Assembly (NCBI GenBank): GCA_040080835.1
Contig: JBEBHP010000012.1
Span: 86,114 to 150,113 of the forward strand
DNA: 64,000 nt
Source of the DNA: SZUA-430 sp040080835
GTDB taxonomy: Bacteria > Pseudomonadota > Alphaproteobacteria > Micropepsales > Micropepsaceae
Direction: 5' to 3'
The notes under the pieces were generated by a model, which worked only from the letters and a program-made list of their open reading frames with translations, did no database searches and was not told where the DNA came from. Positions 16,457 to 24,981 of this stretch are shown here, one piece after another. The translations under genes were made by a program, and so were the position numbers. Each line of letters opens with the position of its first letter. Position 1 is the first letter of the stretch.

Positions 16457-17247
16457 GGTGGGTTGACAACCTTTTGAAGCGGCAGGTCCTTCCATCGAAT
16501 GCTTTGCCTGATTAAACCAAGCCCTGCGCGCGGCCCCGAAGAATTGACGTCAACAGTCACAAACTGAATGAATTGAGTAAGCCTCAATTTTCGAATCTTG
16601 CGTTGAAAATCGTCAGAGAGAGCAACTTCGGCAGCAGCCTGTGACCCAAAGGTGTGGAGGCCGGCACACAGCAGAACTGTTGCGCCAGTGTCGGTAATTT
16701 TGCGAAAGATAACTCCTGCATCTTTTGTCACGATCATTTGGTCATTATGCAGCTTGTGTTCGCAGCGATAGGTTTGGCCTGAAGCATCACAGAAGTGTGC
16801 GTGTTCATTTTTTCCATGAACGCGGACACCTAGTTCGTACAGCTCCTGACCCAATTCCCGAGAAACGTCACTACGAGAAGATGCGCCAACAATTATTACA
16901 TTCTTCATGTCGGCTCGGATCTCGGGAAAGTAGTCGAATTCAATTTCAACTGGTAACGCGTTGAAAAGTTGGAAAATCTTCATCGCAGCTTCAACATCGC
17001 CCGAGTGGGTGTAGCCCCGCAATGTTGGCGGGTTTGTTCCAAATACTATTTCATCGAAAGATGTTCTGAGGTGAACTAGCGGAATTTCTCCATCAAAGGA
17101 TTTGGCCGGAAACACGTTGCCGACCAGTCCGAGCTTAATTCGGAGCAGAGCGCTGTTCAAAAATCTTTCCGCCAGCAGGCCAAAGGGAAGAAGTAGGGCG
17201 CCAGCAACGAGGCCCAAGAATATGTTCCAATAGTCGTTCGGAGTCAT
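16453..17247 (-). CDS. Membrane-anchored protein with Rossmann-like domain, unknown function
   Basis: 264 residues from the ATG at 17247 (open to 17334, start uncertain, no strong ribosome binding site). There is one membrane segment at the N-terminus (WNIFLGLVAGALLLPFGLLA), then a soluble domain. This has an alpha/beta motif VIIVGASSRSDVSRELGQEL, a KDAGVIFRKI strand, and a glycine-containing VLLCAGLHTFGSQAAAEVAL segment. It is probably cytoplasmic behind the single helix. I do not recognise the family. The ATGA overlap with the cupin-like gene means the two are co-produced. Such anchor-plus-sensor layouts occur in defence and signalling islets, but nothing here proves that. Confidence 0.55.
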   Translation of the reverse strand: MTPNDYWNIFLGLVAGALLLPFGLLAERFLNSALLRIKLGLVGNVFPAKSFDGEIPLVHLRTSFDEIVFGTNPPTLRGYTHSGDVEAAMKIFQLFNALPVEIEFDYFPEIRADMKNVIIVGASSRSDVSRELGQELYELGVRVHGKNEHAHFCDASGQTYRCEHKLHNDQMIVTKDAGVIFRKITDTGATVLLCAGLHTFGSQAAAEVALSDDFQRKIRKLRLTQFIQFVTVDVNSSGPRAGLGLIRQSIRWKDLPLQKVVNPP

Positions 17248-17646
17248 GGTTGTGTTTGCTCTGTCTACGCCGCCGAAATTGCTTCTTCGCCAGTTGCGTG
17301 GCATGATCTTCCCATCGAGAGCGTCGATGAGCAACGGAAAAGTAATTTGTCAGATTTAGGAGCTTTTTTTATGTGAACGGCACATTTCATTTCTTTTTAT
17401 CGGAGAAATTCCGATATGAGACGCACCAGATTGGTTGAATGCTGTTTGTGGGCTTTTGTTGAGCCCACTACTTGGATGAGAGATCGCGACGAATTCGAGA
17501 ATTTCTGCACACGAGCATATGGAAGTGAAGCAACTGCATAACTTCCAGCAGTGACCGGTTGTAGACGCATTCACTGTTCGGCCATCAATTCGCCTGTTAG
17601 CGTGAATTTCCGGCAATACATGTGAACAGAGTAAATGGCGGGTAAA
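17248..17646. other. AT-rich intergenic region of the islet
   Basis: No convincing gene. A minus-strand frame at 17356-17616 has no start signal or family resemblance. A short hairpin CGGAGAAATTCCG lies near 17401. It probably includes the promoter of the islet's minus-strand run and its right border. Confidence 0.4.
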
Positions 17647-18366
17647 TCACACGGTGGTAAGGGCAGCGTCAGCAAATGCGCCGAGCGAGGGGAACTGGAA
17701 GTCAAGGGTTGGCACACGCGACACCGCCTTTGTGGCCCCGGAACCCGTACCGTGGTCATTGCGTCTGTTGATCCAGCACCTTCGGATACCCATGCGTTCG
17801 GCGGGTTCCAAATCGTGATAGAGGCTCTGTGCGACGTGCAACAGGTCTGACTTGCCGTGTCCGAGGCGTGCGACGGTATTCAGCAGGTAGTCAAAATTCC
17901 TGGTGTCCGGCTTGTAGCTGCCAATATCCTCGGCAGTGCAGACGGCGTCAAAGGTTACACCAAGCTTAATATTCGTGGCTGCAAAGCTCTGCCGATCGAC
18001 GTTTGACAGGATGACCAGCTTGTAGTGCTGCTTCAGCCAGAGGAGTGCACCGGGCGTATCCGGAAATGTCGGCCAGTTGCCAACTGCGTCTCCAAAGGCT
18101 GCGTCCAGAGTGGCTGAAGATGACAGGTTCCAGCGTTCACTCATTGCCCTGTGCGCGCGGGTGAGTATTTCCCGGTATAGAAGTCCCGGATGTTCGTGTT
18201 CGATTTCTGGTTCTGTCTCGCCAAAGGCCGCGAGTGCCTGCTCGCGCGTAATAGTTCCCTTTGCCTGCACCAGCAGAGGCTGCAGCGCATTCCAGATGCC
18301 GGTTTCCCAGTCGATCAGAGTGCCATAGCAGTCGAAGGAGAGAATACTGAAATCCGTCAGACGCAT
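17647..18366 (-). CDS. Haloacid dehalogenase type II-like HAD hydrolase
   Basis: 239 residues. Motif I, ILSFDCYGTLIDWE, supplies the nucleophilic aspartate. Motif II is ILSNVDRQS and motif III/IV is YKPDTRNFDYLL. This pattern (DxYGTL and SNxD) is that of L-2-haloacid dehalogenases, which remove halogen from 2-haloalkanoates through an aspartyl ester. Some relatives are phosphatases. The start at 18366 has GGAG five bases upstream; the open frame reaches 18468 but overlaps the phosphoesterase gene. Confidence 0.82.
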   Translation of the reverse strand: MRLTDFSILSFDCYGTLIDWETGIWNALQPLLVQAKGTITREQALAAFGETEPEIEHEHPGLLYREILTRAHRAMSERWNLSSSATLDAAFGDAVGNWPTFPDTPGALLWLKQHYKLVILSNVDRQSFAATNIKLGVTFDAVCTAEDIGSYKPDTRNFDYLLNTVARLGHGKSDLLHVAQSLYHDLEPAERMGIRRCWINRRNDHGTGSGATKAVSRVPTLDFQFPSLGAFADAALTTV

Positions 18367-18403
18367 GCCTGCTCCGTTCCTGCGGGCTTCAGTCTGCCCG
18401 AAT

Positions 18404-19330
18404 TTACGCGCCAGCGCATATAAAGTTTTCCGGAGCGATAATTTGCTCGCCGTCCCACCTGTACGCAACCATGGGTCCGTCTTTCGCTGCTGACCAGTCG
18501 AGGCAGGCCAATTTCGGGCTCATGGGTTCGGGTATGCCGCTCATCCAATAGTGTCCCACAAAGACCGGCGGGCCGCTAACAGGTGCGCCGAGAAATTCTT
18601 GGGGCAATGGGATTTCCGGAATTGTGTGCTCCCGTCCAGGCTCCACGATCGCAACGTCCCTGAAGCTTATTGGAGCCTCATGCCACCATTTCGTCCGCGC
18701 CATTGTCCGTTTCTGACCGCTATGGTCGATGAAGGAGTACGGAGTCGGCAGTTCCACTTCGAGGCCTTTGGTCAGCCCCTCCATAGCATTCCATTGCTCT
18801 GAGTTATTGCGGTAGGCGTCATGCAGGAATTCCTCGGGCATTGGCACTCCGTCCGGCCAATGCCGACGGACAGTCTCTATAAAAGGTTCATACCACCACG
18901 CGTGAACAACCCTGATGCCGCCAAGATCGAGGATGGGTGGCAATGTCTTGAACCATTCCGTGAGTTCAATGTGCAGGGGGGAATTGAGTCCGACCTGGCG
19001 CAGGTATTCCTCGTGCTGGGCCACGTTCTTGGCGGACCGGCGGCGCAGGAAGACGTTTGGTTCGTCGGTGTGCCTTGTGGCATATCCGATGGCGTTGAAC
19101 TCGTGGTTTCCCATCACAGAACGCGCATGGCCTTCGTCGATCATGGAGCGGACGATGTTCAGAACCTTGACCTGTTCAGGGCCGCGGTCGATGAGGTCGC
19201 CCAGGAATATTGCCTGCCGGCCCTGCGGCGGAACCCAGCCTGCTCCCTTTCGGGAGTAGCCAAGTTTCGAAAAGAGTGCCTCGAGTTTGACTGCCTGCCC
19301 GTGGATATCCCCAATGACGTCGTAACTCAT
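18404..19330 (-). CDS. Metallophosphoesterase (PrpE/ApaH-like)
   Basis: 308 residues. The calcineurin-type metal motifs are intact: GDIHG at 7-11, GDLIDRGP near 45 and GNHEF near 75, with a C-terminal VFVGHYW histidine. This family hydrolyses phosphoproteins or dinucleoside polyphosphates in the cytoplasm. AGGAAAGG precedes the ATG. It diverges from an NrtR-type regulator and shares with it an 83-base space holding two operator-like boxes, so it is probably an NrtR target. That suggests a role in NAD, ADP-ribose or dinucleotide turnover. Confidence 0.82.
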   Translation of the reverse strand: MSYDVIGDIHGQAVKLEALFSKLGYSRKGAGWVPPQGRQAIFLGDLIDRGPEQVKVLNIVRSMIDEGHARSVMGNHEFNAIGYATRHTDEPNVFLRRRSAKNVAQHEEYLRQVGLNSPLHIELTEWFKTLPPILDLGGIRVVHAWWYEPFIETVRRHWPDGVPMPEEFLHDAYRNNSEQWNAMEGLTKGLEVELPTPYSFIDHSGQKRTMARTKWWHEAPISFRDVAIVEPGREHTIPEIPLPQEFLGAPVSGPPVFVGHYWMSGIPEPMSPKLACLDWSAAKDGPMVAYRWDGEQIIAPENFICAGA

Positions 19331-19348
19331 GGATTTGGGCCTTTCCTG

Positions 19349-19369
19349 TTAGTGGCAATGTGCTACTAA
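19349..19369. promoter_or_regulatory. NrtR-like operator box 1
   Basis: TTAGTGGCAATGTGCTACTAA is a 21-base imperfect palindrome (TTAGT.GCA / TGC.ACTAA). It lies between the metallophosphoesterase and NrtR genes. Confidence 0.55.
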
Positions 19370-19384
19370 GTGTATGTAGCCACC

Positions 19385-19405
19385 TTCGTGGTAATATGCA
19401 ACTAA
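19385..19405. promoter_or_regulatory. NrtR-like operator box 2
   Basis: TTCGTGGTAATATGCAACTAA matches box 1 at 17 of 21 positions and starts 36 bases after it. Its position just upstream of the chosen GTG start at 19414 fits autoregulation. Confidence 0.5.
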
Positions 19406-19413
19406 GGTGCCCT

Positions 19414-20094
19414 GTGACAGAATCTCCCAAGCATGCGCCAACGCGCCATGCGATGCCCTTCACCCGGGTCGAAATCGCAGTCATGAGCCTGATTGATGGC
19501 TCACTTCATGTGTTGCTGGCCAAACGGGCGCAGGCGCCCTATGCGGGTCGTTGGGCGCTCCCCGGGGGCGCCGTTCGGATCGATCTGGATGGGTCGCTCG
19601 ACGCAACGGCGCAGCGCGTCATGAGTGAACGATTGGGTGTGAAGCTGCCTTTCCTGCGGCAACTTTCCACCGTGGGTGGGCCGACGCGGGATCCACGCGC
19701 GCCATGGGCCGTCAGCATTCTCTACAGGGCGCTGGTGCCTGCGGAAGGCGTCAAGCTTGTGGCTGGAAAGCGGATCGAAGCGCTTGAGTGGCGTGCCGTG
19801 GACGAGGTCGTGACTGACACGAAGCTTGCGTTTGACCACGCGGCGCTTGTGGTGCAGGCCGTCGCCGCGACGCGCGCCGAGATCTACAGCCTCGATTTGC
19901 CATTCGGCTTTCTGCCTGATGAATTCACGTTGGGCGAACTGCAGATGGCTTGCGAGCAGCTGCTCGGGCGAAGGCTCGACAAATCGAGTTTTCGTCGCCG
20001 ACTGGCAGATCGGGACCTGCTCGAAGCCATTGATGGCGCCATGCGGATCGGCGCATTCCGCCCGGCGCAGCTATACAAGCGCAAGGACGCGTAG
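19414..20094 (+). CDS. NrtR-type transcriptional regulator (Nudix-like domain plus winged helix)
   Basis: 226 residues. The N-terminal Nudix-fold domain (about 10-150) begins FTRVEIAVMSLIDGSLHVLL. Its Nudix box has lost the REUXEE residues (GGAVRIDLDGSLDATAQRVM), as expected for a sensor of ADP-ribose-type ligands rather than a hydrolase. The C-terminal part has the NrtR DNA-binding layout LPFGFLPDEFTLGELQMACE and LDKSSFRRRL. The GTG start at 19414 is preferred: AAGG is 6 bases upstream and both operator boxes stay outside the gene. ATG codons at 19360 and 19396 lie inside the boxes. Confidence 0.82.
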   Translation: MTESPKHAPTRHAMPFTRVEIAVMSLIDGSLHVLLAKRAQAPYAGRWALPGGAVRIDLDGSLDATAQRVMSERLGVKLPFLRQLSTVGGPTRDPRAPWAVSILYRALVPAEGVKLVAGKRIEALEWRAVDEVVTDTKLAFDHAALVVQAVAATRAEIYSLDLPFGFLPDEFTLGELQMACEQLLGRRLDKSSFRRRLADRDLLEAIDGAMRIGAFRPAQLYKRKDA

Positions 20095-20095
20095 T

Positions 20096-20887
20096 TCAAC
20101 GCCCGGTAAATGTCGGCTTGCGCTTCTCGAAGAAGGCGGAAACGGCTTCCTTCATGTCATCGCTGTGTGCGGTGAGCAGCCACTGGTCGGCATCCATGTG
20201 CATGACCGCATTGTCGAGCGCGCCGGTATATTTGTTGATCGAGCGCTTGATCATCTGGACGGCAATCGGGGGGAGGGCGGCATATTCCTCTGCCCAGGCG
20301 CGCGCCGTGTCATCAAGCTTGTCGATGGGAACAACTTCATCGACGAAGCCCCAGTTCAGAAGTGTTGCCGCGTCAAAGAGTTTGCCGGACATGATCATGC
20401 GTTTGGCGCGTGCGGGCCCGATCAGGTTCACGCAAACAGGTACGGCGTTCCACATCAGGTTGATACCCATCTTCACTTCGCCGTAGCCAACCCTTGTGCT
20501 GTCGGCAGCAATGCGGAAGTCACAGGCGGTCGGAATGCACGCGCCGCCACCGGTTGCGATACCCTTGATCGCGCAGATGGTTGGCTGATGGATTTCCTGA
20601 AGCGCGCGCATCATGAGGCCACCCGCTTCGAGCGCCCGCCTTCGCATCAGCATGGATTGCGGATCGCCCTGGAAACGTGGCTGGCTGAGATCGGCTCCGA
20701 CCGAGAAATCGTCACCTTCTGATCGAATGATGATGGCGCGGGTGATTTCATCCTGTGCAAAGGATCTTGCGGTCCGCTCGATGTCTTCCATCATTTCATT
20801 GGTGATGGCGTTGCGCTTTTCGGGGCGATGGATCGTCAGTGTCGCGATTGCGCCGTCGCGTGTCAGGCGAATAATGTTTTGCGTCAT
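20096..20887 (-). CDS. Enoyl-CoA hydratase/isomerase family protein
   Basis: 263 residues, crotonase fold. IRSEGDDFSVGADLSQ and IKGIATGGGACIPTACDFRIA form the oxyanion hole and active-site region. It ends FFEKRKPTFTGR, a usual ending for the family. The catalytic glutamates of classical hydratases are not both evident (VGYGEVKMGINLMW has one acid), so hydratase versus isomerase remains open. It converges with the NrtR gene with one base between the stops. ATG at 20887 behind AGGGA. Confidence 0.85.
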   Translation of the reverse strand: MTQNIIRLTRDGAIATLTIHRPEKRNAITNEMMEDIERTARSFAQDEITRAIIIRSEGDDFSVGADLSQPRFQGDPQSMLMRRRALEAGGLMMRALQEIHQPTICAIKGIATGGGACIPTACDFRIAADSTRVGYGEVKMGINLMWNAVPVCVNLIGPARAKRMIMSGKLFDAATLLNWGFVDEVVPIDKLDDTARAWAEEYAALPPIAVQMIKRSINKYTGALDNAVMHMDADQWLLTAHSDDMKEAVSAFFEKRKPTFTGR

Positions 20888-20997
20888 CTGCAAATCCCTG
20901 CTTTTCGAGAAGCGTTGACAGGTGAGCTATCAGGGCTCACCCTTGGTGCGCAAGGGACAGCCGATGCGTCCCGTCAAGATTTGATTCGGGCAGCACG

Positions 20998-22101
20998 ATG
21001 CTCAGGAAACCCATTTCGGCTGACTCTCACATCACCGAACCGCCGAACTGCTACGTCGACTATATCGATCCAAAGTTTCGTGACCGCGCGCCGCGCATGA
21101 AGCGGCTTGACCGGATTGGTGATGCCTTTGTCATCGAAGGCATGGGACGGCCGGTTCCCATGGGCCTCGTTGCGGCCGCTGGCAAGGACCCGTCCAAGAT
21201 CACCACAGACGGCGTCATGTTCGATGAGTTGTGGCGCAGTGGATGGGATTCGTCCTACCGACTGGCCGACCAGGACAAGGACGGCGTCGCCGCGGAAATC
21301 ATCTATCCCACAGTGGGAATGGTGCTCTGCAATCACAAGGACTTCGAATTCAAAAAGGCGTGCTTTGAGGCTTATAACCGCTGGCTTCAGGAATATTGTT
21401 CGGCAGCTCCAGACCGGCTCTACGGGATGGGGCAGATTTCCATCCGAACGCCGGAGGAAGGCATCGCCGAGCTGAAGGCCGCGCACGCGTTGGGGTTCCG
21501 CGGCATCATGATGCCAGGCGATCCGGCGATCGAGGATTATGACAGCAAGATCTATGACAAGTTCTGGGAGACGGCGGTTGAACTCAAGATGCCGCTGTCG
21601 TTTCACATCCTGACGACGCGGTCGGGTGATATCGCGGCCGAGCCGCGCGGTCCACGCATCAACGGCTTTCTTGCGGTCATTCGCGGCTGCCAGGATATCA
21701 TGGGTACGCTGATCTTTGGCGGCGTGTTCGACAGGCACCCTAGCCTGAAGATCGTCTGTGTCGAGGCCGATGCGGGCTGGGTGCCACATTACATGTACCG
21801 GATGGATCACGCCTACAAGCGGCACCGGTACTGGATGAAGGCGCCGCCACTGAAGCGTTTGCCCTCAGAGTATTTCCACGACCACATCTATGTCACGTTC
21901 CAGGATGACTGGGTTGCCTTCAAGACGAAGGATCTGTGCAACGTTCGACGCCTGATGTGGGCCAATGACTTTCCACACTCTGACTCAACCTGGCCGTGGT
22001 CGCAGGACATGCTGAACGAGCACGCGAGTTCCCTGACCGAACAGGAGCGCAACTGGATCTGCCACGACAATGTAGCGGAGCTCTATGGGCTGAGCGTGTA
22101 A
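20998..22101 (+). CDS. Amidohydrolase family protein (ACMSD/LigW-like)
   Basis: 367 residues, TIM-barrel metal hydrolase. The start SADSHITEPP supplies the first metal ligands (DxH); HILTTRSGD and the C-terminal WANDFPHSDSTWPWSQ give the later His and Asp ligands. This subgroup (amidohydrolase 2) contains decarboxylases of aromatic acids and lactone hydrolases. Length and motifs are complete. The following membrane-protein gene starts on the last base of its stop codon. Confidence 0.85.
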   Translation: MLRKPISADSHITEPPNCYVDYIDPKFRDRAPRMKRLDRIGDAFVIEGMGRPVPMGLVAAAGKDPSKITTDGVMFDELWRSGWDSSYRLADQDKDGVAAEIIYPTVGMVLCNHKDFEFKKACFEAYNRWLQEYCSAAPDRLYGMGQISIRTPEEGIAELKAAHALGFRGIMMPGDPAIEDYDSKIYDKFWETAVELKMPLSFHILTTRSGDIAAEPRGPRINGFLAVIRGCQDIMGTLIFGGVFDRHPSLKIVCVEADAGWVPHYMYRMDHAYKRHRYWMKAPPLKRLPSEYFHDHIYVTFQDDWVAFKTKDLCNVRRLMWANDFPHSDSTWPWSQDMLNEHASSLTEQERNWICHDNVAELYGLSV

Positions 22102-22595
22102 TGAGAGACATCTGGCTTTACCGCTTTGCGGGCGCGGCTGCGATGTTTGGCGGGGGCTTGCGGATTGTGACTGCGTTTGTGCCGTGGGATTCCAACAGCG
22201 CATTGCTGGAGTTGCTGGCGTTGAAGATTGACCTGTTGTGCCTGTTTGGGCTGATGGGAATCTATCTGGCGAACAGGGCTCAAGTTGGCGTGGTCGGTCT
22301 GCTTGCGTTCATCGTTGCGGCCAGCGGTATCGCGTCTATCGTTGGACCGGACACCAAGGCGTTTGACATTGATACGTATCAGGCCGGAGTGGCGGTGATC
22401 GCGATTGGGCTTGCGGTTCTCGGGATCACGCTGCTGAGGGCGGGGTTGCTGCCGCGCATCGCTGGTGTTTGCTGGATTCTTTCGCTCGCCGTCGGGCACG
22501 CGGGCGCTTTGGCGGGATATGGCAGCGAAGGGTTCCTGATTGGTGGTGTTCTGTTTGGCGCCGGGTTTGTTGCGGGTGGCCTGTCGCTCGTTTGA
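22101..22595 (+). CDS. Hypothetical multi-pass membrane protein
   Basis: 164 residues with about six hydrophobic segments from residue 5 to the end (GAAAMFGGGLRIVTAFV, LLCLFGLMGIYLA, VVGLLAFIVAASG, GVAVIAIGLAVLGITLL, VCWILSLAVGHAG, GGVLFGAGFVAGGLSLV). No named family. ATG at 22101 overlaps the amidohydrolase stop (TAATG), so the two are likely co-translated; it might carry a substrate or simply share the transcript. Confidence 0.7.
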   Translation: MRDIWLYRFAGAAAMFGGGLRIVTAFVPWDSNSALLELLALKIDLLCLFGLMGIYLANRAQVGVVGLLAFIVAASGIASIVGPDTKAFDIDTYQAGVAVIAIGLAVLGITLLRAGLLPRIAGVCWILSLAVGHAGALAGYGSEGFLIGGVLFGAGFVAGGLSLV

Positions 22596-22645
22596 GAAAG
22601 CTGGATGCGAAGCGACGATTGCGCCGCTTCGCATGATATTTGCAG

Positions 22646-24787
22646 CTAGCTGACCGGGAAACCGCGGTCGCGCATGAGTGCGTTGGTGTCGACGTCCCGG
22701 CCTCGGAAGCGACGGAAGGCTTCGTCCGGCGGGATCGAGTTGCCGACGCTCATGATCGAGGTTTCGAGCAGCTTGCAGGCGTCCTTGTTGTAGAGGCCGC
22801 CCTTTTCCATGAAGCCTTCGTAGACGTCGGCCGTCATGGCATCTGCCCAGATGTAGACATAGTAACCGGCAGAGTAGCCGTCGCCCGAGAAGATGTGGCC
22901 GAAAGCCGTCGGGCGATGGCGCAGAACGATTTCCTTCGGGCAGCCGATTTCTTCCATGGACGACTTTTCGAAATCCACTGGATCGATGTCCTTGTCTGGC
23001 GAGGCGCCCAGATGGATCTTCATGTCGTAGATCGCGGACGCCAGATACTCGACCGTTGAGAATCCCTGGTTGAAGTTCTTGGCGGTCAGCACCTTGTCGA
23101 GCAGTTCCTTTGGCAGTGGCTTTCCGGTCTTGTAGTGAAGGGCGAACTTGCTCAGCACTTCCTGGGTCGGGAACCAGTATTCGTTGACCTGGCTCGGGAA
23201 CTCGACGAAGTCGCGCTTCACGTTTGTTCCGGCGAGCGTCGGGTAGATGACGTTTGACGTGAGCCCGTGCAGGGCGTGGCCGAATTCGTGGAACATTGTC
23301 GATGCGTCGTCCCACGAGATCAGGATCGGTTCACCCGGCTTTGCCTTGATGAAGTTTGCGTTGTTGGAGACGATGGGCATCGCCACGTCCCTAAAACGCT
23401 CCTGCGTGCGATACTCGGTCATCCAGGCGCCGGAGCTTTTGCCCGAACGTGCAAATGGGTCGAAGTACCAGAGGCCTACCTGCTTGCCGCCGCGACGGAC
23501 TTCATAGACGGTCATGTCGGGGTGGAATACCGGGATGCCGGCGAGTTTCACAAACTCGTAGCCATAGACCTGGCCCGCGGCCCAGAACATGCCTTCGCGG
23601 ATCTTGTCGAGCTGGAGGTATTCCTTCACCAGGTTCTGGTCGATGTCGTACTTGGCCTTGCGCACCTTCTCGGCGTAGTAGCGATAATCCCATGGTTCGA
23701 TCTTGGTCTTCGCGCCTTCCTTGTCGGCAATCGCCTGCATGTCAGCGACTTCTTCCTTCACGCGGCCGGTGGCCGCTTTCCAGACTTTCAGCATGAGGCT
23801 CATGGCATTTTCAGGGGTCTTGGCCATGTTGTTGGCCAGCATCCAATGCGCATGCGACGGGAAGCCCAGCAACTGCGCACGCTGGGTACGGAGCTTCAGG
23901 ATCTCGCTGATGGACTTGCGGTTGTTGTGATCACCGGGGTTGTCGCCACGGGTGATCCACATGCGCCAGCCCTTCTCGCGCAGGTCCCTGCGGTCAGAGT
24001 AGGTGAGGAATGGTTCCATCGACGAGCGTGTGTTCGTGAACACCCACTTGCCAGGCTGCTTGTGGTCTGTTGCCGCCTCTGCAGCTGCGTGACGCAAAGG
24101 CTGCGGCAGCCCTGCGAGATCGGCTTCGCTGTCAATGACGAGTGTGTAACTTTCTTCGTCATGCAGCTGGTTCTGACTGAATGTGGTGTAAAGTGAAGCC
24201 AGCTTCGAATTGATGTCCTTGAGGCGTGCCTTCTGGTCGGGATTGAGTGCGGCACCCTGGCGGGCGAAGCGTTCGTAGTGGACTTCCGTCAGTCGCAACT
24301 GTTCGCCCTTGAGGCCTGCGGCGGCGCGGCCTTCGTAGACCGTCTTGATGCGCTGGAACAGCGCGTCGTTCTGGGTGATGTCGTCGTTGAACGCGGACAG
24401 GATGGGCGACATTTCCGCCTCGATCTTCTGCATGTCCTTGTCATTCATGTTCGACGTATAGACGCCGTAGAAGTTGCCCGCGCGTCCCAGGGGCCGGCCT
24501 GAGTCTTCAAAGGCCACGATGGTGTTTTCAAAATTCGGAACCGACTTCTGTTTGGCGATCGAATCGATTTCGACGCGCGCGAGTTCCATGCCCTTCATCA
24601 GGGCGGGTTTGAAGTCGCTTGTCTTGACCTTGTCGAAACGGGGCAGGCCGCCGTGCGGTCCAACCCACGCGTCAAGCAGGGGGCCCATGGAGGCGGTCTT
24701 TGCTTCAGCGTTCATTGTGATGCCTGTGGTGGTGATGGAGAGAGCGGCTGTCGCAGTCGCGCCCTGCAAAAACGTTCGTCTTTTCAT
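22646..24787 (-). CDS. M3 family metallopeptidase (peptidyl-dipeptidase Dcp-like), exported
   Basis: 713 residues. The N-terminus MKRRTFLQGATATAALSITTTG looks like a Tat or lipidless Sec signal, placing it in the periplasm. The zinc motif FHEFGHALHG lies near residue 500, with the downstream Glu region DFVEFPSQVNE typical of M3. The fold covers the whole length (LRLTEVHYERFARQG early, FEKSSMEEIGCPKEIVLRHR late). It removes dipeptides from oligopeptide C-termini. Length is normal for Dcp. It is alone on its strand. Confidence 0.9.
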   Translation of the reverse strand: MKRRTFLQGATATAALSITTTGITMNAEAKTASMGPLLDAWVGPHGGLPRFDKVKTSDFKPALMKGMELARVEIDSIAKQKSVPNFENTIVAFEDSGRPLGRAGNFYGVYTSNMNDKDMQKIEAEMSPILSAFNDDITQNDALFQRIKTVYEGRAAAGLKGEQLRLTEVHYERFARQGAALNPDQKARLKDINSKLASLYTTFSQNQLHDEESYTLVIDSEADLAGLPQPLRHAAAEAATDHKQPGKWVFTNTRSSMEPFLTYSDRRDLREKGWRMWITRGDNPGDHNNRKSISEILKLRTQRAQLLGFPSHAHWMLANNMAKTPENAMSLMLKVWKAATGRVKEEVADMQAIADKEGAKTKIEPWDYRYYAEKVRKAKYDIDQNLVKEYLQLDKIREGMFWAAGQVYGYEFVKLAGIPVFHPDMTVYEVRRGGKQVGLWYFDPFARSGKSSGAWMTEYRTQERFRDVAMPIVSNNANFIKAKPGEPILISWDDASTMFHEFGHALHGLTSNVIYPTLAGTNVKRDFVEFPSQVNEYWFPTQEVLSKFALHYKTGKPLPKELLDKVLTAKNFNQGFSTVEYLASAIYDMKIHLGASPDKDIDPVDFEKSSMEEIGCPKEIVLRHRPTAFGHIFSGDGYSAGYYVYIWADAMTADVYEGFMEKGGLYNKDACKLLETSIMSVGNSIPPDEAFRRFRGRDVDTNALMRDRGFPVS

Positions 24788-24981
24788 GAAGTGGTCGTCC
24801 CCTGAGAGATGCCCGGCTTGCCCGGACTTTGGCGTGTTATAGCGAACATAGGGGGCTTTCTGCCAAGGGTCATGTCACGGGCGCGTGAATTGATCTCGGG
24901 ATGCCGCAATTTCCTGCTTGATCCGCGCCGCCCAATGCGTAGTTTCCGGGCGGTAAATCAGCGGAAATTGAGTGAGGTTTC

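Noticed and set aside
17356..17616. Possible 86-residue protein on the minus strand
   Set aside because: No start signal, odd cysteine-rich composition and no neighbour supporting it.
15281..17646. Mobile element or prophage identity for the AT-rich islet
   Set aside because: No transposase, integrase, terminal repeats or tRNA attachment site is visible.
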